A stretch of DNA of 64,000 nt from Acheta domesticus (taxonomy: Eukaryota; Arthropoda; Insecta; Orthoptera; Gryllidae): NCBI GenBank assembly GCA_031308135.1, contig JAHLJT010003656.1:57642174-57706173 (forward strand), in the 5' to 3' direction. The notes below the pieces were generated by a model. It worked only from the letters and a program-made list of their open reading frames with translations, did no database searches and was not told the origin of the DNA. The translations under genes were made by a program, and so were the position numbers. Positions 37,301 through 47,500 of the stretch are shown piece after piece; the first letter of the stretch is position 1, and every line of letters starts with the position of its first letter.

Positions 37301-40300
37301 ATACCATCTTTTAATTGTTTCATAGAACACTGGATACAAAATGAATAGGATTGGACCCCAAACCATACCTTCTGGGGCTCCACATGTGACTAGTCCTAGT
37401 GCTTATACTTCTGTATTACCAATGGTTACTTGGAATGTTCTGCCAGAGAGGTGTACTTCAATCCATCCAAGTAGGATGCCTCGTATATCCAAGGGAAAGG
37501 GGTTTGTGAGTTAATCGTTTATGCAGGCCTTTGGCAAAATATAAGTAGATGATATTCATAGTTTGTCCTTGAACTTTTGCTCTTGTGTTAACACCAATTG
37601 CACTAATCAAGGTTAAAGTTGTATATCTGCTTGGAAGAAAACAGTTGTTGTTTGGGAATGGTATCATTCTCATGTGCATGTTTGACAATTACTTTCCTGC
37701 CTTTTGACAGTTACTCTCTCAATTACTTTCCCGGCAGTACTGGTTTGACTTGCAGGTCTGTAGATTTTGTTTCCTTCTTATCCCCTGAAAATAGATAGCT
37801 TTCCACTACCGGAGAAAGCCAGTTCGCCCGTCAGTTTGTTTGGAAAGCCATCTGTCAGTTTGCCCAGCTCGTCCATCTGTCAGTTTGCCCGCCCATCCAT
37901 CTGTCAGTTTGCCCGCCTGTCCATCTGTCAGTTTGCCCACCCGTCCATCTGTCAGTTTGCCCGCCCGTCCATCTGTCAGTTTGCCCGCCCGTCCATCTGT
38001 CAGTTTGCCCGCCCGTCCATCTGTCAGTTTGCCCGCCCGTCCATCTGTCAGTTTGCCCGCCCGTCCATCTGTCAGTTTGCCCGCCCGTCCATCCGTCAGT
38101 TTGCCCGCCCGTCCATCCGTCAGTTTTTCCCGCCCGTCCATCCGTCAGTTTTTGCCCGCCCGTCCATCCGTCAGTTTGCCCGCCCGTCCATCCGTCAGTT
38201 TGCCCGCCCGTCCATCCATCAGTTTGCCCGCCCATCCATCCGTCAGTTTGCCCGCCTGTCCATCCGTCAGTTTGCCCACCCATCCATCCGTCAGTTTGCT
38301 TGCCTCCGTACACCTCCGTTAGTCAGTTTGCCAGCCTACCCGTCTGTCATTTTGCCTGCCTACCTGCTCCTCCATCAGTCAGTTCGCCCGCGCATCAGTC
38401 TAATTGCGATCAGCCAGCCCGCCCCCCTGCCAGTCAGTCAGTTAGCATTGAAATATGTAATTATTGGTAGATTTGCCCGTGATTTTGGATTCATATGTTT
38501 CAGGTTGGGCAGCAGTGATGGCAAACATGGAAGACATTACAACAAATTATCGCAATGTGTGTGAAAATGTCAAGATGACTGTTAGTCAGTTCTTGCTGAC
38601 AAGAAGTGAATCAGTGGAGCTAGTAGAGAAGTATGCTTCTTTATAGAACTATGTAGATTTAAGAATTATTTTGAATGAAATCAATCCTTCATTGATTCTC
38701 TAAAAATTATTTCTAACATTTTGCCTTGTAGGAATATTTAAAGGTCTTTTTTGACTCTGTGTTTAAAATGACCTCTAATTGAAAAAATAATAAATAAGTT
38801 AAAGAGTTTTTTTCTTTACAACTAATTGATGAACAATACATTTTCTTATATCTTTGAATTTAGAAAAGAGATTTTTATTAACGATACATTGTGTTTTTTC
38901 TGTTTAGCTACAAGCAAGATATAGCAGTGTTATCAAAGATACCTATGATCCCTGCTCTTCTGGAGGACTGGGCCGATTTAACACTCTCTTGTGCCAGCTC
39001 TGGTCGCAGTAGTAAGGAAGGATCTCTTCAAAGAGAAACAGAACCTAAGTCTGGCTCAGCTGAAAGCAGTAGGGAAGGACAGCAAGACCCTGTTAAGCCA
39101 TCAGAAACTCAGGTTGAAAGTGGTAATGGAGGCAGCTCAGAACCTGTGTCTTGCAGTTCTAAAAGTCTTCTACAGTGGATTGATACCAAAGATAGGAAAT
39201 TTAGCATTGAAGGAATTGCAGAAGTATGCACACGAATCTTAAATCAGGTAATTGCTAGAATGAGCAATAGTTATGTGGGTTGCTTTCAAATATGAATTAT
39301 TGATTTGAGAATGTAAAAATAATGTTTTTAAAACAATCATAAGCAGTGGAACCTTGATATTGAAATTGTTCCTTACATTATTTTAATGTTTTTGTCATTT
39401 TCCCAAATGTCAATTGCTGCTTTATTGGTTTCTGCATCATCCCTCAGTTGCTTTGTTTGGTTTTCGTTTGATTTCAATAATAGTCGTGATTCTGTATGGC
39501 TGAAATGTAGAATGAATTTATGAAAAGTATTTTACATAACTTATTTTAAGACTTCAAAATATCTTATTTTCATATTACAAATTTGACAAGGCTGGAAATC
39601 TAGATCAAGCCGGAAGATTAGTTCACAATAATGATTTTCAGACTTCCTTTATATATGGCCTCATCTTCATGTCTACATTTTTAATTATTTATATGCTTCA
39701 TGTTGCAAGTAGAATTTTTTGTCTCATTTGATTTTAGTTCATTTATGATTATTGAAAGTGATTTTTTTCTATTGATGTTTTTGTTTTATTTCTGTTTACA
39801 TAATTTTTTTGAGATTCAGTGCGAAGTAATGGCTTTGAAAACATTTTGTCATGAAAAACATTTTGTGCTTCTAAAATAATTTTAGTAATAGTAAAGATTC
39901 AAATTTCATTAATAATTAGGAAGTTTTTATTGTGGGGTATTTTTCTTGAAAGTTGGTCTTTAGTCTCCCTAATTGTTTTTCATATGGAGTAATTTTTTAT
40001 TTTGTCTCTTTGAAGATCGATAAAACAGTTTCTATTGAACAAACAGCTTCAGTGTTGGCTAGTGAAAAAATATATTTTTCAAAAATTCCAAGAAGGAAAG
40101 TAAAATTGCTGTCCTCAGGCTGTTTATGCTGTGTGTATTTTCAGATTCACACTGCATCATTTGAAGAATTAAAGTTGGACACAGAAAACGTCATGGAAGC
40201 TGTTACAAAACAAGAGCTAAAAGAAATTAAAGGTTTAGAGGAACGTTTATACGGATTAGAACAGCTTATGTATGAAGCTCGGAGAATTGTTCAGGAACAG

Positions 40301-41213
40301 AAAGATATGGCAATGGTAATTAAATTAAGTGCATCTTATGTGACCTTATATGACATGTTGGCTCCACAATCCTATATTTTGTTCCTTTCTTAATTTTGTA
40401 CTGCTGCTCATAAATAAGAATATATGCTTGAAATTTTTTGAGGGGAAGTTTCATATTTTAATTATCAGTATGTATTCATATTCAGAACAAATCTGAAAAT
40501 TGGAAAACTTTCAGTGTGGCCACAAGCTAGGGAAAGTGTAGTATTTCCTAGAAATGTCAGAGAATTTCATTTCTTGGTAATAGTGGTTATCACTACTTTT
40601 CTTTAGCCGAGCCACTCTACTCGAGGATACTTTGAAAAGGGTGGAAAAGGGTGATCAGAATAGGTAGGACTTTTGTTATAAAAAAGTGTTGGAAATTTTT
40701 GATTAGCTAGATCCAAGGTTGCTTCTTGTTAATCTCTGTTTTGCTTTTTTTGTGACAAAAATTTTGTGTGTTGATTATCTTCAATTTAATTTCTTGCATT
40801 ACTGCCACTCATCTCTTAAGAGAATCCTTTTTGTTTTACAGTCATTTCAACAAAATCAGAAACGTGTGAGCAACCTCAAAGACCCTTCTATCTTTCCTGA
40901 TCTTTGCGCTTCCCATCAACGGCAGCTGAAGGTGATGTTGGATAATCAACATCGTTTGATGGACATTCGTCGTCGCTGCACTAGAGCCAAGGAGGAGTTG
41001 TGTAATAACCTCTTTCAAAGGCTTCGGTGGGTTGTCTTTTCTGAGAATGGAATGTTTGAATCAAGTAATAAATTGATGGCCTACCTGGAGAACACAAAAC
41101 GACTTCGTCGTACTTTGGATGTGATACGACAAGTGCATGTGTCACCTGAGATGTACCTGAAAGCTGTGTGTGAGGTGGTTCGGCGGCGCTCATTTTCTGA
41201 AGCCTATTTATCA
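25268..41213 (+). CDS. RB1CC1: RB1CC1/FIP200 (Atg17) autophagy scaffold, 5' half, 7 coding exons
   Basis: Join 25268-25335, 25641-25843, 26466-26627, 38504-38630, 38908-39247, 40145-40315, 40842-41213; every junction is GT-AG and keeps frame, giving 481 codons. The family protein scaffolds the ULK1/Atg1-ATG13 kinase complex that starts autophagosome formation. Residues 1-90 form the ubiquitin-like domain (LYVFYVDTGTML, QVLLVSGGESL, CSYSAGTDTNPI). Residues ~110-145 have RTQLAQQFFDMAREQ and LVHDQHLMQQ, then GWAAVMANMED. A Ser-rich linker (~210-270) precedes LLQWIDTKDRKF, GLEERLYGLEQL, NLKDPSIFPDLC and VCEVVRRRSFSEAY. These follow the order in animal RB1CC1. The start is chosen because MLYVF matches the family N-terminus. 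The frame is still open at the donor at 41214, so the coiled coil and C-terminal claw lie beyond; nothing downstream in this window matched. Confidence 0.93.
25641..25843 (+). CDS. RB1CC1: RB1CC1 exon 3, ubiquitin-like domain
   Basis: Acceptor CTTCCAACAG, donor GTAGGG; enters in phase 2, leaves in phase 1. Encodes VAQLGEAIEKCTRIP through SINYGI, including the strongly conserved CSYSAGTDTNPIYLF. Confidence 0.93.
26466..26627 (+). CDS. RB1CC1: RB1CC1 exon 4
   Basis: Acceptor TTTTTTACCAG, donor GTAAGT; phase 1 to phase 1. Encodes DQDLKEQVEASDS to LVHDQHLMQQ. The following intron is 11,876 bp and carries most of the mobile elements of the gene. Confidence 0.92.
26628..29990. other. RB1CC1 intron 4, proximal part
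   Basis: AT-rich. Frames on both strands have no recognisable domain. A local duplication of a phrase CATTCTCAAGA.ATTCCTATT occurs near 28673-28735. No element boundaries were seen. Confidence 0.4.
29991..30465 (+). pseudogene. piggyBac-type transposase C-terminal remnant
   Basis: The frame at 30231-30461 reads LINKFPGNKHKD, RKETDKTLNFSCETCSRQPA and ECFKRYDTQKKN. This resembles the cysteine-rich C-terminal domain of piggyBac transposases (RKET....C..C...P.LC...CFE.YHT). Upstream frames have several stops and the DDD catalytic core is not visible. It is a dead fragment in the sense orientation of the host intron. The assignment rests on one short domain. Confidence 0.55.
30466..31718. other. 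RB1CC1 intron 4, unique-looking stretch
   Basis: No gene or element recognised between the piggyBac-like remnant and the RTE-type LINE. A short palindrome ATCACTAGTTCTAGTGAT occurs near 30620. Confidence 0.4.
31760..34689 (-). pseudogene. LINE endonuclease-reverse transcriptase ORF (interrupted)
   Basis: Endonuclease (34689 down to ~33840): ILNVATWNVQGLGS, AVITETKKKLKG, LAGDLNAQVG, and after a frameshift near 33988, YRSLLDYIIINKK and NTHHHLVKS. Reverse transcriptase (~33380 to ~32200): KNRKSPGLDGINSEMI, NYRGISILNSAYKL, AGFRKGKSCTDD, FVDFEKAFD (about 32711-32743), GVKQGCSMSPTLFNIY and FADDQ (about 32422-32436); both catalytic aspartate motifs are intact. An in-frame stop near 32875, another near 32487, and shifts near 33988 and 33480 interrupt the frame. 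C-terminal features include FQYLGCDISDE, LYGAESWTL and HVLRMPPE. It would reverse-transcribe its own RNA at a nicked target. The two stops are substitutions, so this copy is probably truly dead. Confidence 0.88.
34930..34956. repeat. Perfect 12-bp-arm hairpin in the LINE 5' region
   Basis: ACTCTCTGTGAC - ATC - GTCACAGAGAGT. It sits about 120 nt from the element's 5' end, where promoter or ribozyme-type structures are found in other LINEs. Confidence 0.95.
35088..36960 (+). other. RB1CC1 intron 4; possible LINE reverse-transcriptase relic near 35480-35630
   Basis: A + frame reading MAVDLVSRGLLIVNLAESGV and ECLIGYTSTVRIANK resembles the palm region after motif A in CR1/Jockey-type reverse transcriptases (FDLSKAFD..NH..LL..L...GV / W..S.L..R.Q.V.I), but the catalytic Asp context is lost and stops abound. 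The remaining ~1.3 kb shows nothing I recognise. Confidence 0.35.
36970..37692 (-). pseudogene. CR1-type LINE reverse transcriptase relic
   Basis: On the minus strand, in order: MNIIYLYFAKGLHKRLTHKP (normally DIIYLDFAKAFDKVPHKR), WIEVHLSGRTFQVTIGN, CGAPEGMVWGPILFILY (normally GVPQGSVLGPLLFLIY), WYAEDTN (normally FADDT), NWLNSFGYYL, IVLNMSKNN and NDMGVLVI.NLKW (normally KDLGV..S.DLKW). The catalytic Asp of motif A is Tyr and one Asp of motif C is Glu, and there are several stops. An ancient dead copy. Confidence 0.7.
37830..38312 (+). repeat. 24-bp minisatellite, ~18 units, just upstream of RB1CC1 exon 5
   Basis: Units of the form GTTTGCCCGCCCGTCCATCT plus GTCA, pyrimidine-rich on the coding strand. 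Because 24 is divisible by 3, both strands have long open frames (to 265 codons) that are artefacts. Units up to ~38090 end CCATCT, later ones CCATCC. Two units carry extra T residues near 38125 and 38150. Degenerate units continue to ~38440. The array stops about 190 bp before the exon 5 acceptor at 38504. Confidence 0.95.
38504..38630 (+). CDS. RB1CC1: RB1CC1 exon 5
   Basis: Acceptor TATGTTTCAG, donor GTATGC; phase 1 to phase 2. Encodes GWAAVMANMEDITTNYRNV onwards, a well-conserved helix of the scaffold. Confidence 0.93.
38908..39247 (+). CDS. RB1CC1: RB1CC1 exon 6
   Basis: Acceptor TTCTGTTTAG, donor GTAATT; leaves in phase 0. Encodes YKQDIAVLSKIPMIPALLED, then a Ser/Gly/Glu-rich linker likely disordered, then SLLQWIDTKDRKF and VCTRILNQ. 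Confidence 0.92.
40145..40315 (+). CDS. RB1CC1: RB1CC1 exon 7
   Basis: Acceptor GTGTATTTTCAG, donor GTAATT; 57 whole codons. Encodes an acidic helix ending EIKGLEERLYGLEQLMYEAR and VQEQKDMAM. Confidence 0.93.
40842..41213 (+). CDS. RB1CC1: RB1CC1 exon 8 (last exon in the window)
   Basis: Acceptor TTGTTTTACAG, donor GTAAGT; 124 whole codons. Encodes SFQQNQKRVSNLKD, PDLCASHQRQLKVML, RRCTRAKEELCNNLF and VCEVVRRRSFSEAYLS. The next exon should supply the helix after SEAYLS; none was recognised up to 64000. Confidence 0.93.
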
Positions 41214-41879
41214 GTAAGTATTTTTTCAAATATTTTTCGTTACTAAAGTTTTCAAAACCATAAATGCATTCAGCTTCATTCATGATCAACAAGACAATGG
41301 TTGGCAAACTTACGGCCATGGCTGAGTTTTATAAAAACTAAGACCTTCTTTAAATAAATTGGGTTTTATTAATGTTCTACATTTTCAGTATTGTACGTGC
41401 AAACTTAAATGAAATTATTACTACTACTACATTGAAGAGACTTACCTAGAGAGGAAATTAAATACAATATTTTTGCTAATATGAACATAGTTGTCTTTTT
41501 TTTAAATATAAATAGCTTGTTTGAAAAAATATGAAGTTATTTTTCATTCACAGAATTCATGTGGTCATTTGAGATCATTGTCTGTCTAGAAACTCAAACA
41601 CTGATGAACAAAAAGCTGCAAAGCATAATAAATTTCATGTATCTGTTATACCTAATTATATTCATTAATATTTTCTTGGTATCCACCACAGAAGTGTCTA
41701 AAGGTTCAAACTAACATTTTTAAATAGGTAAAGAGTGATTCTCAAAGAAATTGTATGTAGTAAGTGAAATGCAATCTGAAAATTAATGGAAACCATGAAA
41801 GACTTTTTGTAGAGGTATGGGGATCTAAAATTTTACTGTTCACATTTCACTGATGTAGTTCTTTAACCAAGCAGATTTC
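41214..41879. other. RB1CC1 intron 8, proximal part
   Basis: AT-rich; no domain or exon recognised. Confidence 0.4.
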
Positions 41880-42250
41880 AAAATAATGATTAAGAATATT
41901 TAAAGAAGCAATGGTAGCACCCATGCTAACTTATGCATGCAAAAACTTCACAATAAGTAGAACAGACAGATAGAAAATAGAAAATGGCAAAATGAAATTC
42001 TTATGTTTAGTAGTGGTTTATGATATCTTAGATAAAAAATATAATGTTGATATCGAAGCTGGACTGAATATATTAATTCTGATGGATAAAATTCAAGCAT
42101 TGAAGAGTAACTTGCATGACCACATTCAACATATGTTCCCGAACAGAATATGCACAATAATGTACCAAAAGGAAGAAGAAACATTGACTGCCTGTTAATA
42201 AGATGAAGTGTCTGTTTCTCTTAATGTAGAAACAGGCGTTTAGGACTAAG
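41880..42250 (+). pseudogene. RTE-type LINE 3' relic
   Basis: A + frame reads MVAPMLTYACKNFTISRTDR, KMKFLCLVVVYDILDKK, DIEAGLNILILMDKIQALK and DHIQHMFPNRI. This matches the region after reverse transcriptase in RTE-like LINEs (V.PTLLYG.E.W.L...., EMKFLR...G....DK.R, ..L.I....I......W..H..RM...R.). There is one internal stop and no reverse transcriptase upstream, so it is a 5'-truncated dead copy, not obviously the same subfamily as the element at 31719-35087. Confidence 0.65.
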
Positions 42251-43163
42251 GGTAGGCCTCTTCTAGCGATTTCTTGTCATGTGATTTTTCTGTCATTAAA
42301 ATAGAACTCCTTGTTTCCAATACAAGTGTACACATGTGCCTCTAAACTATCACAGTGATTAAAAAGTTTTAACATGTCCTATTTCCACTGCGACGCGACT
42401 GTTGGTTTGTAAAGTGGATCACATGATAAGACATGGTCTTGCACCCACTTGCGAGAGTTTAGTCACAATTCTGTAGGCGGCTTGTGCTGCTTTGTTTGTT
42501 TTCTTTTCTAATTTTGCCACTGTTGCTTAAATTGTTGCTATTTACAAGTCTGACAACAAATTTACTGGATGTGGTGAACGTATATCTCATGTCTTCTTCC
42601 CGTCGAGGTGGGTTGGTCCACGTCCTGACGGGGGGATGCAGAGAAGGCTCTCAAGTGTTCCTTTCTCCATTTGTTCATCTTCTTGCTTCTCATTTCATGT
42701 CATGTACGTTCTTTTCACTCCTTTTCTTCCTCACTGGCCTTCTCTGTATGCTGAACGCCCACCCATGTGTTTGCCGTGCATGGCGACCCGTGTCGGAGGG
42801 AATGTGTGTCCTGGCAGTTGAGGGACCTGTTTGTTTCCCTATCTAGTCCTAGTGCTACTGTTCGCCTTGCACTAAGGGGTACGTTGGTTACGTATTTTGG
42901 GAAACATTCCCTGTAGGTTCCAACACACTCGCTTTGGCCCCGGACTCTTCTAGACGGGCGGTCGGGAGCTAACCCACTCCCGATCAATCGGCTCGGACTA
43001 GGTCTTGTACTGAACTCCAGGGTGAGCGGGGGAATCCACGGCGGTGCAGCGCCGTGTTATTCCCCCACTATATCCTCGTGGCAACCCTGGCACTCCGATG
43101 GAGTGTCCCCTTGTTGGGCTCCGTGGTGGGTGGGGACCACGAGGATGAACCTATTCCATCTAT

Positions 43164-44468
43164 ATGGATATTTCACCTTTCCCCCCGCCCTCTTCCGCAA
43201 GGAAGAGGAGATGTGCCGAAAGAACCATTGACTTAAATAGTTTCTTTTCTAGAGAAGAAGATCGACCCAAGATGCCTCGTTTCCTCCTCATGTCATGCGC
43301 TGAGGAAGGTAAAACTTTTAAAACTGTAAGTGCTGTCCGTCTGGCGCGAGCCATAGAAGAGGCTTACGGGAAGCTCCAAGCGGTCGTGCGTCAGAGGAAC
43401 GGAACGATTCTTTTTGAAGCACGTACCGACGAGCAAATAGGAAAAATTAAAAATACAAAGCAGATTGCCGGCCTCCAGGTAGTAGTCACGGTCCATCCCA
43501 CCTTGAACCTGTGCAAGGGCGTGGTAAATCACGAGGACTTTGCTTCAGAAACGGAGGAAGATCTTCTAAACTTTTTTAAGACCTATGGCGTGACTCAGGT
43601 GTACAGGATCGGAAGGAAGGAGCAGGGGAAAGTGATCCCTACTTCTACCCTGATCCTTACTTTTGACCGACCATCTCTCCCGGAAAGGATCGTTACCGCT
43701 TTCTACAACCTCCGTGTGCGGCAGTATGTGCCGAACCCTTTGCGCTGCTTCAAGTGCCAAAGGTTTGGGCATACTCAGCAGCGATGTATGTCAGTAAACG
43801 CGGTTTGCGGGAAGTGCGGATCGTCAGTTCACGACCAACAACCCTGCGACAAACCACCGCACTGTGTGAATTGTGAAGGCGATCACCCAGCCAACGACAA
43901 CAAGTGCCCCACGTTTCTCCGGGAAAGGGAAATCCAAAAAATAAGAGTAACCGAAAAGGTTTCCTTCCCTGAGGCGAAGCGTAGGTTCCAAACCAGGAAT
44001 CCAGTGGACCTATCACGATCCTTTTCCAGTGCTGTGAAACCTAAGTCCCCGGGGGTAACAGCGAGTTGTCAAACTCACTGTACCCCAGCGGTAGTCTCAC
44101 ATTTCAGTTGTCAGGTGTCGCCGGTCGACTTCCCCGAAGATTCGGCGTGCATCCAAGGTGGGAAAATTATAATTCCCACAAAGTACAAAAAACCTGTCCA
44201 GAAACTCCACCAGACATCGACCACCTCAACTGAAACTTCTACTGAAATCGATCTCAAGCAGACACCGCCTCCCAGGAAAAATACGTCATCCAAATCCCGT
44301 CCTCCTCTTTCTGTTTCCGAGAATCACATCGGACGATCCTCCAGCTCTTGTAGATCTCGGTCACCCGTGGCCAAAAGTCGGGAAATCCCCCCGACACAGA
44401 CGACCTTATCCAGCAGCAGTCAGGATGACTCTGCTGGTGATGAGGAAACCCCACGAGAGTTCCTCTAA
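43164..44468 (+). CDS. LINE ORF1: Gag-like RNA-binding protein with three zinc knuckles
   Basis: An intact 434-codon frame. Residues ~100-185 look like an RNA-recognition-type fold region (VVNHEDFASETEEDLL, TSTLILTFDRPSLPERI). Three CCHC knuckles follow at about residues 194-250: CFKCQRFGHTQQRC, CGKCGSSVHDQQPC and CVNCEGDHPANDNKC. The C-terminal third is Ser/Thr/Pro-rich and probably disordered. It would coat LINE RNA in the ribonucleoprotein. The start at 43164 is the first ATG of the frame; a later ATG at codon 37 (PKMPRFLLMSC) is possible. Confidence 0.88.
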   Translation: MDISPFPPPSSARKRRCAERTIDLNSFFSREEDRPKMPRFLLMSCAEEGKTFKTVSAVRLARAIEEAYGKLQAVVRQRNGTILFEARTDEQIGKIKNTKQIAGLQVVVTVHPTLNLCKGVVNHEDFASETEEDLLNFFKTYGVTQVYRIGRKEQGKVIPTSTLILTFDRPSLPERIVTAFYNLRVRQYVPNPLRCFKCQRFGHTQQRCMSVNAVCGKCGSSVHDQQPCDKPPHCVNCEGDHPANDNKCPTFLREREIQKIRVTEKVSFPEAKRRFQTRNPVDLSRSFSSAVKPKSPGVTASCQTHCTPAVVSHFSCQVSPVDFPEDSACIQGGKIIIPTKYKKPVQKLHQTSTTSTETSTEIDLKQTPPPRKNTSSKSRPPLSVSENHIGRSSSSCRSRSPVAKSREIPPTQTTLSSSSQDDSAGDEETPREFL

Positions 44469-44523
44469 AACCTTTCAGAAGGTGAGAAAGAAAAAAAAGC
44501 AACCAAAGAAATAATTTCTCATA

Positions 44524-47500
44524 ATGGCTCTCTCATGGAACTTAAATGGTCTTCGTGCTCACTCAGAAGAATTAAGATTAATAATTTCTCGCCACAAACC
44601 ATTTATAGTCTGTCTTCAGGAAACTCATCTTCTCCCTCTTCATCCCCTGTCTCTTCGCGGATTTAACATCTATCGGTTTGATCAAGACGACGGACTTCGT
44701 GCTCACGGCGGCGTTGCGGTACTCATCCGCGACTCCCTGTTCTCGGAGGAACACAACGTTCGAACCGACCTCCAAACAGTTTGCGTACGGGTACACCTAC
44801 CATCGTTCTCTTTTACGGTGTGTAGTATATACATTCCCCCTGGCCAAGTCGTGTCACAAGAGGAACTCGAAGATGTTTTTTCTCAGTTGCCCGCCCCTTT
44901 TTTATTGCGGGGGATTTTAATGCCCACAATCCCCTCTGGGTGGCAAGAGGACCTGCCCGAGAGGTTCTATCCTCGAAAATATTATTGACCAGCAAAACTT
45001 AATTCTTCTGAACTCCGGGAATCACACTCATTACTCCATGGCGTCAAACACCTTCTCATCAATCGATCTGGCACTCTGCAGTCCATCCTTATCTACCATG
45101 GTAGAGTGGACCGTACTCGATGATCTACATGGGAGTGACCATTTTCCCATTTTGGTCCACTTTAATGTCCCTGATTTAGACGTCATCTACCCTCCTCGCT
45201 GGCTATTCCATCGAGCCGACTGGGATACATTCAGCGAGAAAATTATAATGCCAGACCACTTCTCAAATAATATCGATACCTTGGTGGCCCAATTCACAGA
45301 CGCCGTTCTTCGCGCAGCCACCATTGCAATCCCTAAGTCTACGTGTCGGCCACGACGCGTCCCGGTGCCTTGGTGGAATGCTGACTGTGCCACCGCAGTG
45401 CGTGACCGAAAGCAAGCACTCGCGAGGCTCAATAGGTTCCCCACCGCATCAAACCTGATCGATTTCAAAGAAAGCGGGCCAGAGCCAGATTAGTAATACG
45501 GGAAAGTAAGACCGCTTCCTGGAGAGCCTTTATTTCTTCTCTTTCTTGCCATACCCCGCCTAAAGTAGTATGGCGAAAGATCCGACAGATCGGAGGAAGA
45601 TTTTCCCCATCATCTGTCCCAGGACTTCTTATTAATGGAAATCTTATTACTTCTCCAGAAAAAGTAGTTGAGGAATTGGCCTGTCATTATGAAAATTCCT
45701 CCAGTTCCTTACACTACTCCCCTAGCTTCTTGAAAACGAAGAGTAGAATGGAGAAATGCAGATTGGACTTCTCTACCTGCCTGGAGGAAGATTATAACGC
45801 CCCTTTCTCCATGCATGAATTTTCCTGTGCGCTCACCCGTGGGAAAGATTCTGCTCCAGGACCAGACCAAATACACAACCAAATGTTAAAACACCTGCCG
45901 GAAGAGGCACGTATCTTTCTCCTCCGTATCTTCAACAAGATTTGGATGGAACATACCTTCCCTAGAACCTGGCGCGAAGCTATTATTATTCCTATTCCTA
46001 AAGATGGAAAGGACAGGACAAAGCCGTCAACCTACCGTCCAATCTCGCTCACAAGCTGTATATGCAAACTTCTGGAGCGAATGGTGAATACGCGTTTGGT
46101 CTGGCACCTGGAGCAGAGAAACCTATTTACACCCATCCAATGTGGTTTCAGGAAGAACAGGTCAACCATGGACCACCTTGTCACACTCACCACACAGATC
46201 TCCACTGCTTTCGTGCTACGTCAACACCTGGTAGCAATTTCTTTGATATAGAGAAAGCTTATGATACTACCTGGAGGTACGGCATTCTTCGCACCATCCA
46301 TTCTTGGGGTCTTAGGGGCCGGCTCCCCCTTTTTTAGTAGCCTTCCTTTCCTCAAGATACTTCCGCGTTCGCCTTGGTGACAGGTTATCCGCCAGCCACC
46401 ATTTAGAAAACGGAGTCCCTCAGGGCTCAATTCTGAGTGTCACTCTGTTTGCCATCGCTATCAATAGTATAGCGTCGATAATCCGAGAGCCGGTGAAAGC
46501 ATCGCTCTTCGTTGACGACTTTGCCATTTTCTGCTCTTCCAAGAGTATTCAAGTGATAGAGAGACAATTACAACTTGTCCTCAACAAATTGCAGGAATGG
46601 AGTGATGCGACAGGTTTTAAATTCTCCGCATCAAAAACTAGCTGTATGCACTTCTGCAGGATTTATCATCTTCATAACCACCCCGATCTTTTTCTTGGAA
46701 GCCATCTTCTACCTTTTGTGGACTCTGCAACTTTCCTTGGGCTTACTTTCGATAAGAGCCTAACTTGGCGAAATCATATACGTAAACTGAAGAGCCGATG
46801 TGTCTCACCTCTGAACCTCCTTCGCACCCTTACAGGCAGCTCTTGGGGAGCTGACCGTGTGTGTCTCTTGCGTTTGTATAGAACCCTCATCCGCTCTATT
46901 TTGGATTATGGATGTATTGTATATGGGTCAGCGTCACCATCAACCCTCCGGCCATTAAATACCATTCACAACGCCGGTATAAGAATTAGTACAGGCGCCT
47001 ACCGCACGAGTCGCATCGAATGCCTCTTGGCCGAAGCTGGAGAACCATCTCTGAGCCGAAGGCGAGATATTGTATTAGCCTCTTATGGGGCTAAAGTGTC
47101 GGGACTGGTTGACCACCCTTGTCGTCGCATAATCATCCATCCAAAGTATGAGTCCTCGTACAATCTTCGAAGTTCGTTACCCCATCCCCCAGGTATTAGA
47201 TTACGAAATCTTCTCCGGGAATTAAATGTAGAACTTCCCACCCCTGTGAGACCCACAAGTGACCGGATCCCCCCTTGGAAACTCCTCCTTCCCAGTATTG
47301 ACTTCAGACTCTCCCATTTACCCAAACAAACTACTAGTCCTCTGGTTTACCAGAAGCAGTTTCTGGATATGAGAGAATCCTATCCGGATCATTTATTCTT
47401 ATACACGGATGGTTCATCGTGCAGCGACGCGGTGGCATGTGGTTTTTACTGTATCAGGGACACCAAATCATTTCGGCTTCACTCCAAATGCAGTATTTTC

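Noticed and set aside
37830..38312. CRISPR-like array of regular repeats
   Set aside because: Units are contiguous 24-bp repeats without unique spacers, in a eukaryotic intron.
37767..38564. A 265-codon open frame on + (and ~150-codon frames on -) with repeated QFARPSIC / SLPARPSV units
   Set aside because: It is the minisatellite: a 24-bp unit free of stops is open in several frames on both strands. It sits in an intron and has no start context or codon preference.
42484..42846. A 120-codon frame with a hydrophobic N-terminus
   Set aside because: It overlaps the start of the I-clade LINE 5' region, has no homology I recognise, and is followed by other short frames typical of untranslated sequence.
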